Below the pieces are notes generated by a model that saw only the letters and a program-made list of their open reading frames with translations, did no database searches and was not told the origin of the DNA. A stretch of DNA of 8,194 nt. It comes from UBA4732 sp002404095. Its GTDB lineage: Bacteria > Planctomycetota > Planctomycetia > Gemmatales > Gemmataceae. The position numbers and the translations under genes are program-made. The stretch spans positions 1 through 8,194 of the forward strand of contig DAIPWT010000201.1 in the NCBI GenBank assembly GCA_036783645.1, given 5' to 3'. Shown here piece by piece: positions 1-6,038 of this stretch. The first letter of the stretch is position 1, and every line of letters starts with the position of its first letter.

Positions 1-37
1 CCGAAGGGGAGCGCGGGGGAGACGCGCTCCCCTTCGG
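1..37 (-). terminator. Terminator-like hairpin after the 550-aa gene
   Basis: Bases 1-15 and 23-37 form a perfect 15-bp GC-rich inverted repeat with a 7-nt loop. It lies 21 bp beyond the stop codon of the minus-strand gene, which is where an intrinsic terminator would sit. The bases that would hold a U tract on the minus strand fall outside the window, so a factor-independent terminator cannot be confirmed. It may equally be an intergenic hairpin repeat, and the stem may extend past the window edge. Confidence 0.6.
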
Positions 38-58
38 GTCGCGCCTAAACGAATTTAC

Positions 59-1711
59 TTACTTATCCTGATCCTTCGACTTATTCTTCTGTTCGGCTTC
101 CGCCATCAGGGCGGCGAACGTCACGACCGGAGCGTCCATGCTGATCTTGACCGTCAGCGCTTTGCCGCCTTCGACGGCGAACCGGACCTTGTCCTTCTTC
201 CCGTCCTTGAACGCCTTCTTGGCGGCGTCCGGAGCGGTGGGATGGTCCTTAGTCAACTGCGCGGCTAAACGGTTCATGGATACCTCCATCTGAAGCATCG
301 CGCCAGCCTTCGGCTCGGCCGCGAGGACTTCTTTCAGCGCGGCCAAGCCGTCCACGCCCATCGCGGTGAAGAGGGCGTCGTCGCGGAAGGCGAAATAGGC
401 CTCCGGGTTGTCGCCGAACATGCGCTTGGCGTTCTCATCCGACATTCCGGCGTCGGGAATGAAGCGGTGGATGCCGACGTCGCCTGCCTTCGCCACGTCG
501 AATTTCACCTTTTCCTGATCTTTTTCTGGTAAAGCCTTGATGGCGTTGCGAACGAGCTTCTCAATTTCGCCGCCCTCCTTGACCTTCAGGCCAATCACCA
601 TCGTATAGAGGTCTTTGGCGCCGGGGCCGCGCAGGTCGAAACCCGCGTCCAGCTCGCCGGCCTTCAACGTCGGCAGCAACGCCTTGACGACCGCCTCGGC
701 CGCCTCGCGCTGGCCCTTCGCCGAGGCGTCCTCCAATCCTTTTTTCACCGCCTCGTCCACCGCGTCAGACACGGCCTTGCGAAGTTTCTCCGGCAAAGCC
801 ACGTTGAAAATCAGGTTGGCGGCCGAGTCGGCGCCGAGCAAACTGGCGCCGACGCTCTTCTTGTTCCCTAGGTCAGCCATGTTCTCGGCCAACTTGCTGC
901 CCGATTTGCCGGAAAACCGTAGTATCGTAGACAACTCGCCCGCCTCATGGTCCACGTCCAGGCTTATCGAAAGGTCGGCGCCGTCTTCGAGGACGCTCCT
1001 GATCTGCGCACCCATTTCGTCGATAAAGACGGGACGAAAGGCTTTTTGCGCGGGCGTTTCGTTCGGCTCCTCCTTGGCCTTTTCCTTGGCAAGCTGTTGC
1101 TCCATGCCGGTGATCAGCAGGTCCCTATACTTTTCCGGGATCTGATCCAAGTGCAGCACGACCGACGCCAGACTCGTCGTCTTGGCCGGCAATACCTGGT
1201 CGGGTGCGAGCAGACGGTCCTTTGCCAACGCCGCGTTGGTTATGCCGGTGACACAGGCGTAGTTGTTGGCGAAACGGAGAAAGAAGGGAATGGGTACGCC
1301 TTCGATGTTGACCTTATAGGAGCCGTCATCCGCCTTGTCCTCGACCTTGATCTTGTCCTGCTTCTTCAGCAGATTAAGCAGAGCGTCTTCGTCGACAACG
1401 GGCACTAGCACCACGACTTCGCTGTTCTTGGGGTCGTCCGCGTTGACACGAGCGTACAAACCAATCGGCTTCTTGGGATCGACGCCTTCCAGGCCCTTGC
1501 GGTCGCCGAGAAGGTTCTTGAGCATGGCCTCCGCTTGCTTGGCCTCTTCCTCTTTGCCCGCCAGTTCGGAGATGTATTTGGCGTCGGAAATCAGGCCGTC
1601 AAGCGACTTGAAGGCGACGACGAGGGCCGGCTTTTCGTCGGCCGCCCGCACGAGAGTAGGCGCGGCGGCCAGCAGCAGCAGGCCCGCCAGGGAAAGGAAT
1701 CGCGTCCGCAT
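59..1711 (-). CDS. Secreted protein of unknown function, 550 aa
   Basis: I do not recognise a named domain. Residues 1-23 are a classic signal peptide: a basic n-region (MRTR), a leucine/alanine-rich core and an A-x-A-like cleavage site near VRA|ADEKP. The protein is therefore probably exported. The mature part is rich in Lys, Glu and Ala, with alternating helical charged stretches and beta-like segments, no further membrane span, and a very polar C-terminus (KNKSKDQDK). The N-terminal part (FKSLDGLISDAKY, then KPIGLYARV and VVVLVPVVDEDALL) resembles large planctomycete-specific secreted hypotheticals with a DUF3352-like feel; this is recollection only. The ATG at 1711 is supported by AGGAG 7 nt upstream (complement of 1719-1723). 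The gene is divergent from the PmoA-like gene and ends before a hairpin at 1-37. The reading frame is certain; the function is unknown. Confidence 0.9.
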   Translation of the reverse strand: MRTRFLSLAGLLLLAAAPTLVRAADEKPALVVAFKSLDGLISDAKYISELAGKEEEAKQAEAMLKNLLGDRKGLEGVDPKKPIGLYARVNADDPKNSEVVVLVPVVDEDALLNLLKKQDKIKVEDKADDGSYKVNIEGVPIPFFLRFANNYACVTGITNAALAKDRLLAPDQVLPAKTTSLASVVLHLDQIPEKYRDLLITGMEQQLAKEKAKEEPNETPAQKAFRPVFIDEMGAQIRSVLEDGADLSISLDVDHEAGELSTILRFSGKSGSKLAENMADLGNKKSVGASLLGADSAANLIFNVALPEKLRKAVSDAVDEAVKKGLEDASAKGQREAAEAVVKALLPTLKAGELDAGFDLRGPGAKDLYTMVIGLKVKEGGEIEKLVRNAIKALPEKDQEKVKFDVAKAGDVGIHRFIPDAGMSDENAKRMFGDNPEAYFAFRDDALFTAMGVDGLAALKEVLAAEPKAGAMLQMEVSMNRLAAQLTKDHPTAPDAAKKAFKDGKKDKVRFAVEGGKALTVKISMDAPVVTFAALMAEAEQKNKSKDQDK

Positions 1712-1768
1712 GAATAGGCTCCTACGTCAGGGGCAAAGGAATCAGGGTTCGGCGATCCAACCCATCGG

Positions 1769-1797
1769 TGGACCGCACAAGACATACCCTCTATACT
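1769..1797 (+). promoter_or_regulatory. Candidate sigma-70-type promoter for the PmoA-like gene
   Basis: TGGACC at 1769-1774 (4 of 6 matches to TTGACA) is followed, after exactly 17 bp, by TATACT at 1792-1797 (5 of 6 matches to TATAAT). The predicted transcript start near 1804 gives a leader of about 50 nt to the ATG at 1855. No experimental support can be read from sequence, and planctomycete promoters are poorly defined. Confidence 0.4.
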
Positions 1798-1832
1798 CGC
1801 CAAAGATTCAGCGATTGGGCCGGGTTCCCTCA

Positions 1833-1861
1833 AGTATAGAAAGGGCGGCGACGCATGACGA
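1833..1861 (-). promoter_or_regulatory. Candidate divergent promoter for the 550-aa gene
   Basis: On the minus strand TATACT (complement of 1833-1838) is preceded, after 17 bp, by TCGTCA (complement of 1856-1861), which matches TTGACA at 4 of 6 positions. Its -10 element is a mirror copy of the plus-strand one: CTATACT at 1791-1797 and AGTATAG at 1833-1839 form a 7-bp inverted repeat. The leader to the start at 1711 would be about 115 nt. The -35 element would overlap the first codons of the PmoA-like gene. The evidence is weak to moderate. Confidence 0.3.
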
Positions 1862-2880
1862 CAGGACGCGGAGCGGCATGGGCGATGCTGGCGGTTGTCG
1901 GAACAGGGACGCTCGCCGGCGCGGCGGAAGCGCCGACGGGCGTGACGATTGAAGTACGCGAGGGCCGCGAAATCAACTTCCTTGCCGGAAAGGACCTCGT
2001 CACGAGCTATCACATCGGCCCCGACGCAGCCAAGCCGTACTTCTGGCCGCTGCACGCGCCCAACGGCGTCGCCGTCACGCGCGCCTGGCCGATGGAAAAG
2101 CCCCAACCCGGCGAGCAGACCGATCACGTCCATCAGAAGTCCGGCTGGTTTAGCCACGGCGACGTAATCCCCGAAGGCATTGAGGTAAAACAGAAGATTA
2201 AGGGGATCGAAGGCGTCGATTTCTGGTCGGAGGGAGAGGGCCACGGCCGTATCGTCTGCGTTAAGGTCGGCGAGCCGGAACAGGCCAAGGATCACGCGCG
2301 CATAGTCACTAACAACGAATGGCGGACGGCCGACGGCGTGAAAGTGCTTGACGAGAAGCGGACGCTCTCTCTCTACGTAGTGAATGGCGAGCGGCTGCTG
2401 GTGATGCAAAGCGACCTGTGGGCCGACGTCTGCCCGGTCACATTCGGCGACACGAAGGAAGGATCGTTCGGCGTGCGCGTGCGGACGGAGATGACGGAGG
2501 AAAAGGGCAAAGGCAAAATCACCAACGCGGACGGCAAAGCAAGTGAGAAAGGCGAAGACGGCTGTTGGGGCCGCATCTCGGCGTGGTGCGATTATTCAGG
2601 ACCGTTGGACGGTAAAACGGCCGGCATCGCGTTAATGGCTGATCCGGACAATCCGTATCCGAGTTGTTGGCACGTCCGAGGCTATGGGCTGATGGCGGCC
2701 AACCCATTTGGGCGCGACAAGTCGGGCTTCCCGGCCGTGAAAGGCAAGACCGATCTGGTCAAACTGGCCAAGGGGGAACACTTGAAATTACGCTATGGCA
2801 TCTTGCTGCACGACGGCGACGCGAAGGAAGGCAAGACGGCGGAGTGCTATGAGCAGTTCGTCAAACTCGGGAAGCGTTGA
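1855..2880 (+). CDS. PmoA-like (DUF6807) family secreted protein
   Basis: The 341-aa protein belongs to the family labelled 'PmoA' (DUF6807) in databases. That name is misleading: the family is soluble and unrelated in role to the membrane subunit of methane monooxygenase, and its function is unknown. It is common in planctomycetes, often near sugar or oxidoreductase genes. Visible family motifs are DHVHQKSGWFSHGDV at residues 90-104, FGDTKEGSFGVRV at 197-209, and CWHVRGYGLMAANPFG at 271-286. Residues about 5-26 form a signal peptide ending near AGAAEA, so export is expected. The ATG at 1855 has only a weak purine-rich stretch upstream (GAAAGGGCGG); an in-frame ATG at 1885 would cut the signal peptide short, so 1855 is preferred. 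The gene is divergent from the 550-aa gene and stands alone; a large repeat hairpin begins 4 nt after its stop. Confidence 0.85.
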   Translation: MTTGRGAAWAMLAVVGTGTLAGAAEAPTGVTIEVREGREINFLAGKDLVTSYHIGPDAAKPYFWPLHAPNGVAVTRAWPMEKPQPGEQTDHVHQKSGWFSHGDVIPEGIEVKQKIKGIEGVDFWSEGEGHGRIVCVKVGEPEQAKDHARIVTNNEWRTADGVKVLDEKRTLSLYVVNGERLLVMQSDLWADVCPVTFGDTKEGSFGVRVRTEMTEEKGKGKITNADGKASEKGEDGCWGRISAWCDYSGPLDGKTAGIALMADPDNPYPSCWHVRGYGLMAANPFGRDKSGFPAVKGKTDLVKLAKGEHLKLRYGILLHDGDAKEGKTAECYEQFVKLGKR

Positions 2881-2884
2881 AGGT

Positions 2885-2950
2885 AATACAAGCCCCGAGC
2901 GCAAACGAGGGGTGAGGCGAAACCCCTCGCTTGCGCTCGGGGCTTGTATT
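2885..2950. repeat. Planctomycete 'SPERKRG' hairpin repeat, copy 1
   Basis: Arms 2885-2913 and 2922-2950 pair over 29 bp with a single mismatch (A2905 against C2930) around an 8-nt loop (GAGGCGAA). The core GAGCGCAAACGAGG / CCTCGCTTGCGCTC is shared with the copy at 8018-8079. In one frame the repeat reads SPERKRG, a familiar spurious peptide in planctomycete annotations. It begins 4 nt after the PmoA-like stop codon, so it probably ends up in the 3' end of that transcript. It could serve as a terminator or an RNA-stabilising stem, although no T run follows directly; a T6 run occurs only at 2965-2970. Confidence 0.85.
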
Positions 2951-3051
2951 CCGAAGAAATTCCATTTTTTCGCGCGAACCTTTCCGGATGAGGTTCGTCA
3001 GTATCATAGGGCGCTGAAACTGTTTCTCCGTCGGCTTTGTGGAAATGCCCA

Positions 3052-3081
3052 TTCGCAAACGCCGAAGAAGAATGTATTCTT
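3052..3081 (+). promoter_or_regulatory. Weak promoter candidate with palindromic -10 region
   Basis: TTCGCA at 3052-3057 and TATTCT at 3075-3080 are separated by 17 bp, each matching the sigma-70 consensus at 4 of 6 positions. The -10 lies inside the palindrome AAGAATGTATTCTT (3068-3081), which could be an operator. It lies about 85 bp upstream of the small ORF at 3166. This is a low-confidence suggestion. Confidence 0.2.
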
Positions 3082-3165
3082 AAGAAGAGAGCATCGCCCC
3101 AACAATGCCTGCGGATCCGCTGGGGTCCGCTCCACCCTTCTCCATTCGATCGCCGGAGGTCCGTG

Positions 3166-3462
3166 ATGAACGTCTTCACTCTGCCAACCCTGGTGCTACG
3201 TGGCGTTTCCGTCGTAATCGACGGTCACAACGTCGGTCTGCGCCTCGGCGTAGAGTCCAAGACGAGAAGCACGACCCCAGTGGTCCGTACCAAACCGCGA
3301 CGTCCGTTGCGCAACGAGGAGCGCGGCTTTAGGCCCGCTCAGTGGTCCGACGACCATGCGGAATATGACCGCATGGCGGCCGCGGCCGCCGATGGGGCCG
3401 GTCGGTCCCTCTGTTGCGACGGAGTCCTCAGTCGAAGTTTGGCTTCGACATGGGCGTCGTAG
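3166..3462 (+). CDS. Possible small protein of 98 aa, unrecognised
   Basis: I do not recognise this protein. The start ATG at 3166 is preceded by GGAGG (3155-3159) at 6-nt spacing, the best ribosome binding site in this gene-poor region. Third codon positions are moderately GC-rich, as in the neighbouring genes. The N-terminal part (MNVFTLPTLVLRGVSVVIDG) is hydrophobic but not a clear signal peptide; the middle is Arg/Lys-rich, and an alanine run (MAAAAADGAG) follows. No domain is apparent. The opposite strand is open over nearly the same interval, so chance openness in GC-rich DNA is a real alternative, as is a decayed gene. It would be monocistronic, ahead of the sigma gene. Confidence 0.3.
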   Translation: MNVFTLPTLVLRGVSVVIDGHNVGLRLGVESKTRSTTPVVRTKPRRPLRNEERGFRPAQWSDDHAEYDRMAAAAADGAGRSLCCDGVLSRSLASTWAS

Positions 3463-3604
3463 GTCAAACCGTCTTGCCACGCTGAAACAATCTGGCTTTG
3501 CGATTTGTCGCCGTCACCCCTCGGATGTGTCGCCGACGGTATCGAACGCCGCTTCGCGCATCTTCATTTGAGGATGTGCAGGCCGCGACGATCCGTAGTG
3601 GCGC

Positions 3605-3669
3605 CTTCCGAGACGGAATGCGGACAGCAGCCCCCGGTTGATCCCTGGCGGGCGGCGCCGTCTCCGAAG
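3605..3669. repeat. Imperfect inverted repeat upstream of the sigma gene
   Basis: CTTCCGAGACGG (3605-3616) and CCGTCTCCGAAG (3658-3669) are inverted copies with one mismatch, separated by 41 bp that include a GC-rich segment. The element ends about 48 bp before the sigma factor start and could be a leader structure or a binding site. No promoter hexamers fit well around it. Confidence 0.3.
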
Positions 3670-3716
3670 TGGTGCAGATGATTTAGGCAACGGATCGAGA
3701 AGGTGTTCAAACTCCC

Positions 3717-4301
3717 ATGATGGAGAATGAGATCTCGGAGTTAGTGTTGCGCGCCCAGACCGGCGACCGGGCCGCTTACGGTGAGCTGGTGGAGCGCTTT
3801 CAGCCGACGGTGTACGCCGTGGCGCTGGCCCGACTGCGCCACCCGGCGGAGGCGCAGGAACTGGCGCAGGAAGTCTTTATGCACGGTATGAGAAAGCTGC
3901 CGCAATTGCGCGAGGTGCAATGTTTCGCCGGCTGGCTGCGGCAGATCACGGTGCGCATGGCCCTCAATCGCCTGACGCGGCGCGGTCCGCTGCACAAGGT
4001 CGAGTCGGCGGTGTTGGACAACGCCGAGGCGGCCGGCGCCGGCCCGTTGGATAATCTGGTCAAGGCGGAGCAGGCGGCGGAGCTGCATCGCGGACTGGAT
4101 CGGCTCAAGCCGGTGGACCGGGCCACGCTGGTGTCATTCTACCTCCAAGGCCGGTCTTTGAAGCAGATGAGCCGCGAGTTCGAGACGCCGATCGGCACCA
4201 TCAAACGACGGCTGCACGTCGCGCGGCATCGCTTGAAGACGGCCCTGGAAAAGGCCAGCGGCAAACGGCCGCGGCGCGAGCGTGAACTGGCGTGCGTGTA
4301 A
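3717..4301 (+). CDS. ECF-type RNA polymerase sigma factor
   Basis: The 194-aa protein has the two-domain size and layout of extracytoplasmic-function sigma factors, which direct RNA polymerase to a small set of promoters. Region 2 spans about residues 18-88, with AYGELVERFQPTVYAVAL followed by the region 2.2-like AQELAQEVF (47-54) and WLRQITVRMALNRLTRR (73-89). Region 4 spans about 122-178, with LDRLKPVDRATLVSFYLQG and the helix-turn-helix SLKQMSREFETPIGTIKRRLHVARHRL split over 147-173. The C-terminal tail is basic (GKRPRRERE). The start at 3717 follows AGAAGGTG at about 11 nt; an ATG directly after it (3720) is the alternative. No anti-sigma factor is seen beside it, although the four-helix membrane protein two genes on could be an unconventional partner. 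The stop codon touches a repeat hairpin at 4301-4362. The family call is firm; the regulon is unknown. Confidence 0.93.
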   Translation: MMENEISELVLRAQTGDRAAYGELVERFQPTVYAVALARLRHPAEAQELAQEVFMHGMRKLPQLREVQCFAGWLRQITVRMALNRLTRRGPLHKVESAVLDNAEAAGAGPLDNLVKAEQAAELHRGLDRLKPVDRATLVSFYLQGRSLKQMSREFETPIGTIKRRLHVARHRLKTALEKASGKRPRRERELACV

Positions 4302-4362
4302 GAGTATGTCCCATAAGTCCTATAAGTCCTATAAGTCCTATAGGGCTTATGGGGCATACTCT
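4301..4362 (+). repeat. Hairpin with three 9-nt tandem repeats
   Basis: Three perfect copies of ATAAGTCCT occupy 4313-4339. They lie inside a 24-bp stem made of 4301-4324 and 4339-4362. Every position pairs if G-U pairs are allowed; the two non-Watson-Crick positions (T4309 with G4354, T4318 with G4345) are wobbles in plus-strand RNA. A second register is possible because AAGTCCTA (4333-4340) also pairs with TAGGGCTT (4341-4348). The stem begins on the last base of the sigma stop codon and ends 35 nt before the protease-like gene. It may act as an intercistronic terminator, attenuator or RNA-stability element. Similar TATAAGTCC-type repeats are, from memory, dispersed in planctomycete genomes. 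Confidence 0.75.
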
Positions 4363-4397
4363 GACCGGCAGGGGCCGAACGAGCGGAGGAAGTAGCA

Positions 4398-4817
4398 ATG
4401 GGCAAAGTATTTGTGAAAGCTCGTATCGTGAATCTGAATGAACTGTACAACGCCGAGCAAGGGCTGCTGAAACCCGAAGAGGTACACGCCATCGAAGTGA
4501 CTGAAGCCGTTGTTGACACAGCGGCTTCGACCTTATCTTTGCCTAAGCGCATGATCGCGCAGCTGGGATTACGCTTCGTTGGCAATCGTAACGCCCGGAC
4601 CAGCGCCGGCAGGGTTGTGTTTCCGGTGTATGGCACGGTGCGTATGACCATTGAGGACCGCCTGTGGAGCGGAGACGTGATCGAGGTTCCGGACGACTGC
4701 CCGGTGTTGATCGGCCAAGTGCCTCTTGAGGCGCTTGATTACGTCGTCGATCCGGTGAATCACCGGCTGATCGGCAATCCCGATCATGGCGGCGAATACC
4801 TCATCGAACTGTATTAA
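4398..4817 (+). CDS. Retropepsin-like aspartic protease homologue
   Basis: The 139-aa protein matches the layout of small bacterial and archaeal clan AA aspartic proteases, which work as homodimers, each chain giving one catalytic Asp. The active-site segment is AIEVTEAVVDTAASTLSLP (residues 31-49), with D40 as the expected catalytic Asp. The usual D-T-G is D-T-A here, which may alter or abolish activity. The second conserved element, PVLIGQVPLEALDYVVDP (102-119), is the glycine-containing hydrophobic segment followed by the family's LE-x-LD-like stretch. There is no signal peptide or membrane span, so it is probably cytoplasmic. GGAGGA at 4385-4390 gives a strong ribosome binding site 7 nt before the ATG. 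The gene follows the sigma gene after a hairpin and precedes a membrane protein by 20 nt, suggesting joint expression. Substrate unknown. Confidence 0.75.
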   Translation: MGKVFVKARIVNLNELYNAEQGLLKPEEVHAIEVTEAVVDTAASTLSLPKRMIAQLGLRFVGNRNARTSAGRVVFPVYGTVRMTIEDRLWSGDVIEVPDDCPVLIGQVPLEALDYVVDPVNHRLIGNPDHGGEYLIELY

Positions 4818-4837
4818 GGCCGTGGAGAGCATCTATC

Positions 4838-5371
4838 ATGGCGTTCATCGGCTGGTTGATTCTGCTGATTTTCCTCGGCATCCTCCTCATTCTGCTGCTG
4901 ACGGCGGCGGTGTTCGGTCCCGTTCTGCCGAGCATGATCCTGCGCGCCAGCTGCTCTGTGGCGAACGTGAAGGAGCCGCGTTATCTGGTATCCTTTCCGT
5001 TAGGCTACGTCATTCTGCTTGTTTACGCCGTGCTATGTTGGGCGTTCGTCAACTTTCTCGGTCGCTTCGACGTGGACCCGGACGCCCCCTTCGGCTCGAT
5101 GCACCTTTGCGGATATTTGCTATCGTTCACAGTCGGATGGATCGTCGCCGCCCTGCTGTACCGCGTCAGCATTGCGCCCTCTTTCCTGAAAGGCTTCTGG
5201 GTCGCCAGCCTGCAACTTCTGCTCGGCGCCTTGGCCTCCACCTTGACGGCTGGATTACTGTTGGCCGTACTCGCCGTCTGGCAGCTGCTTCAGTTTCCTT
5301 TGCCCTGGATGAGCACTCCGCAGCAACCCGCCACGGCCCAAATCGCCCCCGCCGACTTCCACCCGTTATGA
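4838..5371 (+). CDS. Integral membrane protein with about four helices
   Basis: I do not recognise the family of this 177-aa protein. Hydrophobic segments at about residues 5-30, 52-74, 88-109 and 119-151 predict four membrane helices. A short polar loop FDVDPDAPFGS (77-87) lies between helices 2 and 3, and a Pro/Gln/Ala-rich tail follows at 158-177. There are no obvious catalytic or metal-binding motifs. GGAGAG at 4824-4829 lies 8 nt before the ATG. The gene starts 20 nt after the protease homologue, and its TGA overlaps the DUF447 start in an ATGA, so the three genes are probably co-transcribed and the last two translationally coupled. Possible roles as a substrate, anchor or regulator for its neighbours are speculation. 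Confidence 0.8.
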   Translation: MAFIGWLILLIFLGILLILLLTAAVFGPVLPSMILRASCSVANVKEPRYLVSFPLGYVILLVYAVLCWAFVNFLGRFDVDPDAPFGSMHLCGYLLSFTVGWIVAALLYRVSIAPSFLKGFWVASLQLLLGALASTLTAGLLLAVLAVWQLLQFPLPWMSTPQQPATAQIAPADFHPL

Positions 5372-5943
5372 TTCTCGAAGGCGTCGTCACCACCGTTTCG
5401 CCCGCTGGGCAAGTCAACGTCGCGCCGATGGGGCCGCGTCTGCTCGACGATCCCTATGGCGAAGTGCGGCGATTTATACTTCGTCCCTTCCGCACGGCGC
5501 AAACCTGCGCCAACCTCCTGGCCCACGGCGAAGGCGTATTGCACGTTACCGACGATGTATTGCTGCTGGCGAAGGCGGCCCTGGGCGAGCTGAATCCGCC
5601 GCCGATGATGCAGCCGGCCGTTGGCGTCCGCGGCTGGGTCTTGTCGGACGCCTGCCGCTGGTACGAATTCCGCGTGACCGACTGCGACGAGCGCTCCGAA
5701 AGGGTGCAGTTCGAGGCGGAGGTGGTCCATGCCGGCCGTCGCCGCGACTTCCTCGGTTTCAACCGCGCCATGTATGCCGTCGTCGAGGCCGCGATCCTGG
5801 CCACGCGCATCAGAATTCTGCCAAGGGACGAGATCGAAGCCGAGTTCCGCAAGTTGGCCGTGCTGGTCGAGAAGACCGGCGGCCCGCGCGAACGGGAGGC
5901 GTTCGCGTTTCTGGAAGAATATCTACTTAAAAGTAGTCAGTAG
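5368..5943 (+). CDS. DUF447 family protein, linked to methanopterin-type C1 metabolism
   Basis: The 191-aa protein matches DUF447, a flavin-reductase-like split-barrel family known mainly from methanogenic and other archaea and from bacteria with H4MPT-dependent C1 pathways. Its exact reaction is not established. Supporting features are the N-terminal EGVVTTVSPAGQVNVAPMG (residues 4-22), followed by FILRPFRTAQTCANLLAHGEGVLHVTDDV (36-64 in two parts) and a C-terminal helical part with GFNRAMYAVVEAAILATR (130-147). The frame is open far upstream to 4786, but that part overlaps other genes. The ATG at 5368, overlapping the preceding stop as ATGA, gives the normal N-terminus of the family. The stop and the last residues (SSQ) lie inside a repeat (5932-6023). 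Beta-RFAP synthase follows, which strongly supports a role in H4MPT synthesis or use. Confidence 0.85.
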   Translation: MILEGVVTTVSPAGQVNVAPMGPRLLDDPYGEVRRFILRPFRTAQTCANLLAHGEGVLHVTDDVLLLAKAALGELNPPPMMQPAVGVRGWVLSDACRWYEFRVTDCDERSERVQFEAEVVHAGRRRDFLGFNRAMYAVVEAAILATRIRILPRDEIEAEFRKLAVLVEKTGGPREREAFAFLEEYLLKSSQ

Positions 5944-6023
5944 TCAGTAGTTGACTGCACGATGTCAACGACAGACGAGTATTTCTATGACTGCATAACG
6001 TCTACTACTGACTACTGACTACT
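5932..6023. repeat. 20-bp inverted repeat made of 7-nt tandem units
   Basis: The left arm (5932-5951) is nearly three copies of AGTAGTC, and the right arm (6004-6023) is its exact reverse complement; the spacer is 52 nt. The spacer contains its own hairpin (GTTGAC at 5950-5955 with GTCAAC at 5964-5969) and two copies of GACTGCA (5953-5959 and 5989-5995). The left arm supplies the last codons and the stop of DUF447. The right arm ends 15 nt before the beta-RFAP synthase start. It looks like a small mobile or dispersed intergenic repeat inserted between two functionally linked genes. No transposase and no clear target duplication are seen. Confidence 0.8.
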
Positions 6024-6038
6024 CTCCGGGTTCCGCTG

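Larger units (their letters stand above)
2951..3716. other. Gene-poor stretch with small palindromes
   Basis: This stretch of about 770 bp contains no recognisable gene family. Its contents are a 7-bp hairpin (2975-2981 with 2991-2997), a 14-nt palindrome at 3068-3081, a small ORF with a good ribosome binding site (3166-3462), and an imperfect 12-bp inverted repeat (3605-3616 with 3658-3669). The opposite strand of 3196-3480 is also open but lacks a convincing start. The stretch may hold remnants of a decayed gene. The last 250 bp serve as the upstream region of the sigma factor gene; no clear promoter was seen there. Confidence 0.5.

Noticed and set aside
1591..2409. 272-aa open frame antisense to the PmoA-like gene
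   Set aside because: It overlaps the start of the PmoA-like gene and that of the 550-aa gene and shows no family motif, while the plus-strand frame has clear DUF6807 motifs.
1855..2880. Methane monooxygenase subunit, as the family name PmoA suggests
   Set aside because: True PmoA is a multi-helix membrane protein. This one has a signal peptide, no membrane helices and DUF6807 motifs.
2795..3166. 123-aa frame containing the SPERKRG peptide
   Set aside because: It runs out of the PmoA-like gene through the repeat hairpin. SPERKRG-type peptides are a known artefact of translating this repeat.
4201..4398. Minus-strand frame with repeated Pro-Ile-Gly-Leu units
   Set aside because: The repeated peptide is only the translation of the 9-nt tandem repeat, and the rest lies antisense to the sigma gene.
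4786..5367. N-terminal extension of the DUF447 reading frame
   Set aside because: The frame is open but overlaps the membrane protein gene completely. The translation is Arg/Ser-rich and shadow-like, and the ATG at 5368 with the ATGA overlap gives the normal family N-terminus.
4301..6023. CRISPR array suggested by short repeats
   Set aside because: The repeats are 7-9 nt contiguous tandems or inverted arms with no regular spacers, and no cas genes are present.
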